9,089 nt of DNA from CAYONZ01 sp964405465 (lineage in GTDB: Bacteria; Bdellovibrionota; Bdellovibrionia; Bdellovibrionales; JAMPXM01). The notes under the pieces are model-generated. The model was not told where the DNA came from, did not search any database, and worked only from the letters and a program-made list of their open reading frames with translations. Positions within the stretch are counted from its first letter, which is position 1. Each line of letters opens with the position of its first letter. Shown here piece after piece: positions 5,612 to 9,089 of this stretch. The translations under genes were made by a program, and so were the position numbers. The stretch spans positions 1 to 9,089 of the forward strand of contig CAYONZ010000083.1 of assembly GCA_964405465.1 (NCBI GenBank), written 5' to 3'.

Positions 5612-7477
5612 TTACTGAGGAACAACTTTGAACAACATGCGAGTTGTGCCAACTCCCATATTTGTTTCACCGCTTTTACATGCAGGTACAGCGCCATCCA
5701 GATCTTTCACTTCTGAAATGAACTCAAGATTGAGATTTCCATCAGAACGTTTTTTCACACTAATGGTGATCGCGTTCTCTAAGTGACAAGTCGTATAGGA
5801 GTTACCATTTTGCACTCCACGGTAATCATCTTCACGCATTCGGAATGTTCCTGAGTTTTTTGATGTGTAATCAAATAGCTCAGCCACATGCTGTCCTTCT
5901 GCTTTGATTGGTCCATGATCTTCTAGAAATTTCGCTGGGTCAGTCGCACCCCAATTGGCACGAACTTTTCTCAAACACAAATTCCCACTGTCCACCTGGG
6001 TTCGGATTGCACTATTGTTCCACAAACCATTGGCGTAACACTGCAATTGGGCCAGCTCTTTGCGGGTTGAACCTGTAATGTTGATCGATGAACACAAACT
6101 GTTTTGGGTGACAATGTTCGAGACGTTACTGTAACTGAAATTTGAGTTTGATGTTGCCGAGTTATTGCTCTGCAAGAATGTTCCAAAAACGTTCGTACAT
6201 GTGATGGTGGCACCATTATAGGTCGGTGTCGAAACACTCTTCGTGTAGCCAGGGTAATTGACAGTGTCGTAGTTTGAAGTTGTGTAACCAGCTCCAGACC
6301 AGTTCACGTTGCTCCAATTGATATTTGAAACTGGAACTCCGGCAGCAGTCTTACATCCGCCAACGTCAAGATTAACTTGATAGGTCGCAGGTGAAGCCAC
6401 GTTATCATAGCACTTCCAACCTCCCAAAGAACCCACTTGCACCGACTCACAGTTTTGCATTGAATACGGAGCTGTCGCATTCGCAAACTTCCAACCGTCT
6501 GTGATGGCATGGCTCGCGCCATCCACTGTCGACCACGTGTGAGTTCCTTCATTTATCCCTGAGGATGAAAGGTCAATCGAACCATAACCTTTGGCCTCAG
6601 CATAGCTAAAGCCTAGCTTCGATCCGCAAGTCGCCCACTGTGTCTGGCTCTTCCATACTTCGATGGCATATTTATTATCGGTTCCAGTCGTTCCGCCGCA
6701 TGTTCCCCCACTGGTCAATGTTCCAGCTTGAACTGCAGCAGCACATGTTGAATCTGGCGTAAAAGATTTTCCGGTCATCATTTTTATATAGATACTTTCG
6801 CCCTCAGATGGTCCGTGACAATTTCCTCCGCTTTGTTCAGCAGCAGTACATGCTGAAACATATCCATCTGGCAAAGTTCCGTCGAATTTTTGCATGGTAT
6901 ACGAACCCGTAAAATCAAAAGGATCACTCACTGCCGAGCTCGACATCGCCGATCGCAATGAATTTGAAATTGTGGCAGAAGCGGTACCTGCGTCAGTATC
7001 AAAAGTGATTGATCCAAGATTTGCGTCACCGGCAAGTTGCACGCGCGACACAGTTTTAGACTTTCCCTTCATATCTTTTTCACTACTGTCACTTAAAACG
7101 ATCGGAGCTACTGGCGTGCCACTCGAGTCTAAGATCTGACATCCCACGGAGTTCGGAGGCACTCCTTCCAAACTAAAGGTACCATCTGAGTTAATAGCTG
7201 CGGTTACCACCTGAGGTGGGTCATCCATAGTTGAACACTGAATCTTGTAACCTACGATTGAAAATATAGAAGGAGCTTCAAGTAGCGCAAAATCGGTCGC
7301 TTTCGAAAAAGCTGAACTGGTCACAGCATTGATTGTCCCTGACACTCCTACCGTTGCTGAAGACCCGCTATCACTCTCCGTTTTGGCACACCCCAAAACC
7401 AAGGCAAACCCAGCAAGCACACTGGCTGCTCCTCGCAGCACGGTCTTTTTCTTCAAGGTATTCAGTTCACGTCCCAT
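5612..7477 (-). CDS. Large Cys-rich lipoprotein of unknown function
   Basis: A 621-residue lipoprotein. AAGGGGG (7489-7483), five bases before the ATG, fixes the start. Residues 1-29 are a lipoprotein signal (KKK at 9-11, hydrophobic 17-28, VLG|C30), and mature Cys30 is followed by a flexible Ser/Gly/Asp-rich linker. With A31, not Asp, after the Cys, outer-membrane sorting is plausible. Residues about 42-130 resemble a carboxypeptidase-regulatory-like/Ig-like fold (SGTI, then SDGTFSLEGVPPNSVGCQIL). The remainder matches no family I recognise. It has sixteen further cysteines in small spaced groups, an even number that suits disulfides in the periplasm or outside. There is a very Asn/Ser/Tyr-rich centre (about residues 385-465, e.g. 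NINWSNVNWSGAGY and SNNSATSNSNFSYSN), and a C-terminal beta-rich part ending TRMLFKVVPQ. A sigma-28-like promoter lies upstream. It could be a surface or adhesion-type lipoprotein; that is inference. Confidence 0.9.
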   Translation of the reverse strand: MGRELNTLKKKTVLRGAASVLAGFALVLGCAKTESDSGSSATVGVSGTINAVTSSAFSKATDFALLEAPSIFSIVGYKIQCSTMDDPPQVVTAAINSDGTFSLEGVPPNSVGCQILDSSGTPVAPIVLSDSSEKDMKGKSKTVSRVQLAGDANLGSITFDTDAGTASATISNSLRSAMSSSAVSDPFDFTGSYTMQKFDGTLPDGYVSACTAAEQSGGNCHGPSEGESIYIKMMTGKSFTPDSTCAAAVQAGTLTSGGTCGGTTGTDNKYAIEVWKSQTQWATCGSKLGFSYAEAKGYGSIDLSSSGINEGTHTWSTVDGASHAITDGWKFANATAPYSMQNCESVQVGSLGGWKCYDNVASPATYQVNLDVGGCKTAAGVPVSNINWSNVNWSGAGYTTSNYDTVNYPGYTKSVSTPTYNGATITCTNVFGTFLQSNNSATSNSNFSYSNVSNIVTQNSLCSSINITGSTRKELAQLQCYANGLWNNSAIRTQVDSGNLCLRKVRANWGATDPAKFLEDHGPIKAEGQHVAELFDYTSKNSGTFRMREDDYRGVQNGNSYTTCHLENAITISVKKRSDGNLNLEFISEVKDLDGAVPACKSGETNMGVGTTRMLFKVVPQ

Positions 7478-7519
7478 TAAATCCCCCTTGTTTATCTTTT
7501 TGTATTTCAGAACGTGAAC

Positions 7520-7545
7520 CTATCGGGCTTTCGGCTAGAGTTTTA
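7520..7545 (-). promoter_or_regulatory. Putative sigma-28 (FliA-type) promoter of the lipoprotein gene
   Basis: On the minus strand TAAA (7545-7542), 14 bases, then CCCGATAG (7527-7520). The established sigma-28 pattern is TAAA, 15 bases, GCCGATAA, so the -10 block matches at the CCGATA core and the spacer is one base short. The -10 block ends about 42 bases before the ATG, a normal leader length. No convincing sigma-70 pair was seen in this leader. If real, the lipoprotein would be expressed with flagellar or motility genes. Confidence 0.5.
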
Positions 7546-7674
7546 AAGTTAATGCATTATTTTACTCACAATGAGACATTGGCACGGATCGAAAAAAGAA
7601 TTTCTTGTGAGTTCATATTTTTCGTGATTGCGGCTCAAATGCCACGAGAGAAGGGCTTCGCGCTAGATCTAAAG

Positions 7675-7706
7675 TGGACCTGTGGGCGAGTGCATCCCAC
7701 GGGCCA
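7675..7706. repeat. GC-rich hairpin downstream of the four-Cys gene
   Basis: CCTGTGGG (7679-7686) pairs with CCCACGGG (7696-7703), with one G-T pair and a 9-base loop. TGG (7675-7677) and CCA (7704-7706) extend it past a bulged A. Read on the minus strand it lies 61 bases past the stop codon at 7767 and is followed by CTTTAG, a poor U-tract. It may slow or end the four-Cys transcript or protect its 3' end. Confidence 0.45.
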
Positions 7707-7766
7707 TGCTTCGAAGTACACTGTTCAAAGTACCACTGCTGTTATTTTTGAGTTTCTTGAAAGAGC

Positions 7767-8057
7767 TTATTTTGCGTTCTCACACTTAAAGCCCGAGTCA
7801 GAAAGTTTTTTGGCTAAAGACTCTACCTTCTCACCACATTTATCTTCGTTCTTAAAACTAGCGATCACTTTATCATCTGACTCTTTAATGTAGTGAACTT
7901 CACATGGAGTCGCCTTGCCTTCAACCAATCGTTTAATTTCAATTTTTCGTTCGACTTTTCCAGACGTGCACGAAACATGATCTGACAACTCTCCAGCCCA
8001 TCCCGCCGAACTCAAACTCAGACATCCCAACATTAGTAACAACAAATTCTTATTCAC
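7767..8057 (-). CDS. Small secreted four-Cys protein
   Basis: A 96-residue exported protein starting at GTG. A perfect AGGAGG (8068-8063), five bases upstream, decides this start, and the nearby ATG at 8059 runs straight into TGA. The signal peptide covers residues 1-21 (MNKN, then hydrophobic 5-18, cleavage GWA|GE). The mature 75 residues contain four cysteines (C30, C52, C74, C92), suited to two disulfides, and many Lys/Glu. The pattern Cys, then V-E-R-K-I-E-I, then PCEVHYIK (51-58), then KCGEKVESLAKKL and GFKC resembles a family of small hypothetical exported proteins in Proteobacteria that carry PCEVxYxK and a terminal GWxC-like motif. I know of no assigned function. It is divergent from the LuxR-type regulator, with 146 bases between the two start codons, so regulation by that protein is possible. 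Confidence 0.85.
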   Translation of the reverse strand: MNKNLLLLMLGCLSLSSAGWAGELSDHVSCTSGKVERKIEIKRLVEGKATPCEVHYIKESDDKVIASFKNEDKCGEKVESLAKKLSDSGFKCENAK

Positions 8058-8062
8058 ATTTG

Positions 8063-8068
8063 CCTCCT
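8063..8068 (-). promoter_or_regulatory. Ribosome-binding site AGGAGG that fixes a GTG start
   Basis: Consensus AGGAGG on the minus strand, five bases before the GTG at 8057-8055. The only close ATG is followed directly by a stop, so this site settles the initiation codon. Confidence 0.88.
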
Positions 8069-8087
8069 AAAAAAATCATTTATGCCT

Positions 8088-8150
8088 TTGGTCATATGAG
8101 TCTAAAAGACAATTCAGTTGGCCTCAAATAATAGTGTGACCAATGACTCA
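8088..8150. repeat. Interleaved dyads in the divergent four-Cys/LuxR promoter region
   Basis: TTGGTCA (8088-8094) and TGAGTC (8097-8102) occur side by side. Their reverse complements TGACCAA (8137-8143) and GACTCA (8145-8150) follow in the same order about 45 bases on. Because the order is A-B-A'-B', the arms cannot nest into one hairpin. They look more like two operator half-sites in opposite orientation. The block lies between the start codons of the two divergent genes. Confidence 0.5.
8099..8127 (-). promoter_or_regulatory. Possible sigma-70 promoter of the four-Cys gene
   Basis: Minus strand TTGAGG (8127-8122), a 17-base spacer, then TAGACT (8104-8099). Each box matches four of six consensus bases. 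Transcription would start near 8092, about 35 bases before the GTG. The -10 box overlaps the TGAGTC arm of the dyad described separately. Moderate match only. Confidence 0.35.
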
Positions 8151-8192
8151 TTTTGCAACATGATGAATCCTCTAGGCCTGTGCCAAAGCTTC

Positions 8193-8198
8193 GAGGAG
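8193..8198 (+). promoter_or_regulatory. Ribosome-binding site GAGGAG for the LuxR-type regulator
   Basis: GAGGAG five bases before the ATG at 8204. It favours this start over a TTG at 8153 in the same frame, which has no ribosome site and would add 17 residues with no apparent role. Confidence 0.85.
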
Positions 8199-8203
8199 CA
8201 CTC

Positions 8204-8761
8204 ATGAATTCAGATTCGAGTTCTGACCCATCACTTTCCAAAAATGAACGTTTCACTATTGCGATTCTTTTGATTGCGATTTGCCTTCTCGTGATCTCAG
8301 ACCTTTTTTCGGACTCTCGCGAAGGAGTCAATTGGCCTCACCTTGCGGTCGAGCTCACCGTTGCGAGTTCTGCTGCGATCGGCTTCTTTATTCTCATTCG
8401 AAGTTCAATGCACACCAAACAATCGCTCGCACGTTCAGAAGATCAGCTGCGAAAAAAAGAATCTGAAGCGCAGCTATGGAGAAGCGAATCACAGAAATGG
8501 ATGCAGGGATTAAGCGCCGCGATCGATAGCCAATTTGTTCGCTGGGGTCTCACCGAAGCAGAAAAAGAAGTGGCGCTTTTGCTTTTGAAGGGCCTAAGTT
8601 TAAAAGAAATCTCAACCGTACGAGCCACAGCCGAAAAAACAGTTCGCACTCACGCCAGCGCGATCTACTCCAAATCTGGCCTCAGGGGGCGATCCGAACT
8701 TGCTGCCTATTTTCTAGAAGATCTTTTGCTTCCCCAAAGTCAAACGACCCCAAACGCCTAA
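8204..8761 (+). CDS. Membrane-anchored LuxR-type HTH transcription regulator
   Basis: A 185-residue regulator. Residues 17-35 and 47-65 are transmembrane helices joined by a short loop (SDSREGVNWPH). Residues about 66-105 are Glu/Lys/Ser-rich and likely a coiled coil (ARSEDQLRKKESEAQLWRSE). Residues about 113-175 are a LuxR/GerE-type helix-turn-helix: LTEAEKEVALLLLKG (116-130), LSLKEISTVRATAEKTVRTH (131-150, the turn and recognition helix), then IYSKSGLRGRSELAAYFLEDLL. There is no receiver or ligand domain, so this is a one-component design in which a membrane hairpin is joined by a coiled coil to the DNA-binding head. A membrane signal could change dimerisation; that is inference. Both termini should lie in the cytoplasm given two TM segments. 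Its divergence from the small secreted four-Cys gene makes that gene a possible target. Confidence 0.92.
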   Translation: MNSDSSSDPSLSKNERFTIAILLIAICLLVISDLFSDSREGVNWPHLAVELTVASSAAIGFFILIRSSMHTKQSLARSEDQLRKKESEAQLWRSESQKWMQGLSAAIDSQFVRWGLTEAEKEVALLLLKGLSLKEISTVRATAEKTVRTHASAIYSKSGLRGRSELAAYFLEDLLLPQSQTTPNA

Positions 8762-8831
8762 TTTTAGAGCAGCTTCAGTACAACTCGAAAACAAGTTCGC
8801 TCACTTTTTGTGAATTCTGCCGTAAAACTTC

Positions 8832-8866
8832 AAAAAAAGACCTTGATCTCAAGTCTGATCTTTTTT
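8832..8866 (+). terminator. Putative intrinsic terminator of the LuxR-type gene
   Basis: An A-run and GA (8832-8840) can pair with TCTTTTTT (8859-8866). An inner stem GAC/TTG with CAA/GTC encloses ATCT with one bulged C. The T-run 8861-8866 ends it. The stem is weaker than the other terminators in the window and has an internal loop. It lies about 70 bases after the stop codon at 8761. Confidence 0.5.
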
Positions 8867-8871
8867 ATAGT
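8843..8871 (+). promoter_or_regulatory. Putative sigma-70 promoter of tRNA-Asp
   Basis: TTGATC (8843-8848), a 17-base spacer, then TATAGT (8866-8871, five of six to TATAAT). Transcription would start near 8878, about 29 bases before the mature tRNA. The -35 box lies in the inner stem and the -10 box begins on the last T of the terminator of the preceding gene, so the two signals are physically merged. Confidence 0.6.
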
Positions 8872-8906
8872 CTTGTCTCCGATTCATTTCGACTGTCATC
8901 ATTTGC

Positions 8907-8983
8907 GGGGTGGTAGTTAAGTTGGTTATAACGCCGCCCTGTCACGGCGGAGGCCGCGGGTTCGAGTCCCGTCCACCCCGCCA
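8907..8983 (+). tRNA. tRNA-Asp (anticodon GTC)
   Basis: A complete 77-base cloverleaf with encoded CCA. The acceptor GGGGTGG pairs with CCACCCC, with G as the discriminator base. The D-stem is GTTA/TAAC, the anticodon stem CCGCC/GGCGG, and the anticodon GTC is at 8941-8943 in the loop CTGTCAC. The T-arm is GCGGG-TTCGAGT-CCCGT with one wobble pair. All invariant positions I checked (T8, TTC of the T-loop) are present. Run-out T bases follow directly at 8984-8989. Confidence 0.97.
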
Positions 8984-8985
8984 TT

Positions 8986-8999
8986 TTTTACTAGTAAAA
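8986..8999. terminator. 14-bp palindrome just after tRNA-Asp
   Basis: TTTTACTAGTAAAA is a perfect palindrome that overlaps the T-run behind the encoded CCA. It is too AT-rich for a strong hairpin, but the T-run following the tRNA fold may suffice for termination. It could also mark the boundary between the tRNA and the repeat array. Confidence 0.35.
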
Positions 9000-9002
9000 T
9001 CA

Positions 9003-9089
9003 GGTTCTTCGGTTCTTCGGTTCTTCGGTTCTGGTTCGGTTCTTCGGTTCTTCGGTTCTTCGGTTCTTCGGTTCTTCGGTTCTTCGGTT
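9003..9089 (+). repeat. Octanucleotide tandem repeat GGTTCTTC, running off the window
   Basis: Three perfect GGTTCTTC units (9003-9026), one 11-base variant GGTTCTGGTTC (9027-9037), six perfect units (9038-9085) and GGTT at the edge. The array starts 19 bases after the encoded CCA of tRNA-Asp and continues beyond the window, so its true length is not known. Because 8 is not a multiple of 3, it would cycle through all frames if translated (FFGSSVLR on this strand, EEPKNRRT on the other). No gene is seen around it. Confidence 0.97.

Larger units (their letters stand above)
7478..7766. other. Intergenic region between the two minus-strand secreted genes
   Basis: Contains the ribosome site and sigma-28-like promoter of the lipoprotein gene (about 7483-7545) and a GC-rich hairpin (7675-7706) about 60 bases after the stop of the small four-Cys gene. 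The segment 7546-7674 shows no clear gene. An open plus-strand frame crossing this region runs into both flanking genes antisense and has no gene-like features. Confidence 0.6.

Noticed and set aside
7505..7560. Cyclic-di-GMP or other riboswitch in the lipoprotein leader
   Set aside because: GCCGAAAGCCC looked suggestive, but the conserved riboswitch cores and stems are absent; the bases fit a sigma-28 promoter better.
7333..7893. Plus-strand ORF of 186 codons across the intergenic region
   Set aside because: It runs antisense through the start of the lipoprotein gene and the end of the four-Cys gene, both well supported by signal peptides and ribosome sites, and its product shows no domain or signal.
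8153..8203. Longer TTG-start form of the LuxR-type regulator
   Set aside because: No ribosome site precedes the TTG, whereas GAGGAG stands five bases before the ATG at 8204.
9003..9089. CRISPR array
   Set aside because: The units are 8 bases and directly adjoining, with no spacers and no cas genes nearby.
8984..9089. Prophage or island attachment site at tRNA-Asp
   Set aside because: No duplicate of the tRNA 3' end and no integrase are visible; the window ends too soon to test it.

Overview
The window looks like a chromosomal piece from a Gram-negative, double-membraned bacterium. Four products have signal peptides or lipoboxes consistent with periplasm or outer membrane, two are beta-barrel candidates, and ribosome-binding sites are of the AGGAGG type. 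The TolB-propeller/M28 peptidase, the FadL-like barrel, the large Cys-rich lipoprotein, a possible sigma-28 type promoter and a two-TM LuxR-type regulator together suggest a Bdellovibrionota (Bdellovibrio-like) genome. That assignment is inference, not proof. The left edge cuts a gene and the right edge lies inside a tandem repeat, so this may be a whole draft contig. A run of exactly 100 N marks a scaffold gap inside one gene.

Layout from left to right. (1) 1-2623, minus: the N-terminal 874 residues of a secreted TolB-like beta-propeller fused to a PA/M28 zinc aminopeptidase; the C-terminus is outside the window. (2) 2624-2912: divergent intergenic region with a 9-bp inverted repeat. (3) 2913-3518, plus: small secreted DUF1176-like protein. 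(4) 3533-3566: 14-bp hairpin shared as terminator by two convergent genes. (5) 3567-4457, minus: FadL/OMPP1/PorV-like outer-membrane barrel, interrupted by the N gap. (6) 4456-5028, plus: small outer-membrane beta-barrel. The start codons of (5) and (6) overlap on the same CATG, and each side has a promoter-like sequence inside the other gene, suggesting reciprocal leaderless transcription. (7) 5029-5611: 583 bases without a confident gene, holding a pentanucleotide repeat inside a possible 37-codon ORF, a 12-bp palindrome, two mutually exclusive hairpins and a very strong bidirectional terminator. (8) 5612-7477, minus: 621-residue Cys-rich lipoprotein of unknown function with a possible sigma-28 promoter. 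(9) 7767-8057, minus: small secreted four-Cys protein starting at GTG. (10) 8204-8761, plus: membrane-anchored LuxR-type HTH regulator, divergent from (9). (11) 8907-8983, plus: tRNA-Asp(GTC), whose promoter overlaps the terminator of (10). (12) 9003-9089: octanucleotide tandem repeat running off the window.

The genes do not form one obvious pathway. They are mostly single-gene transcription units of cell-envelope proteins, with neighbours arranged convergently or divergently. The most unusual points are the divergent start-codon overlap at 4455-4458 and the structured non-coding block at 5029-5535.
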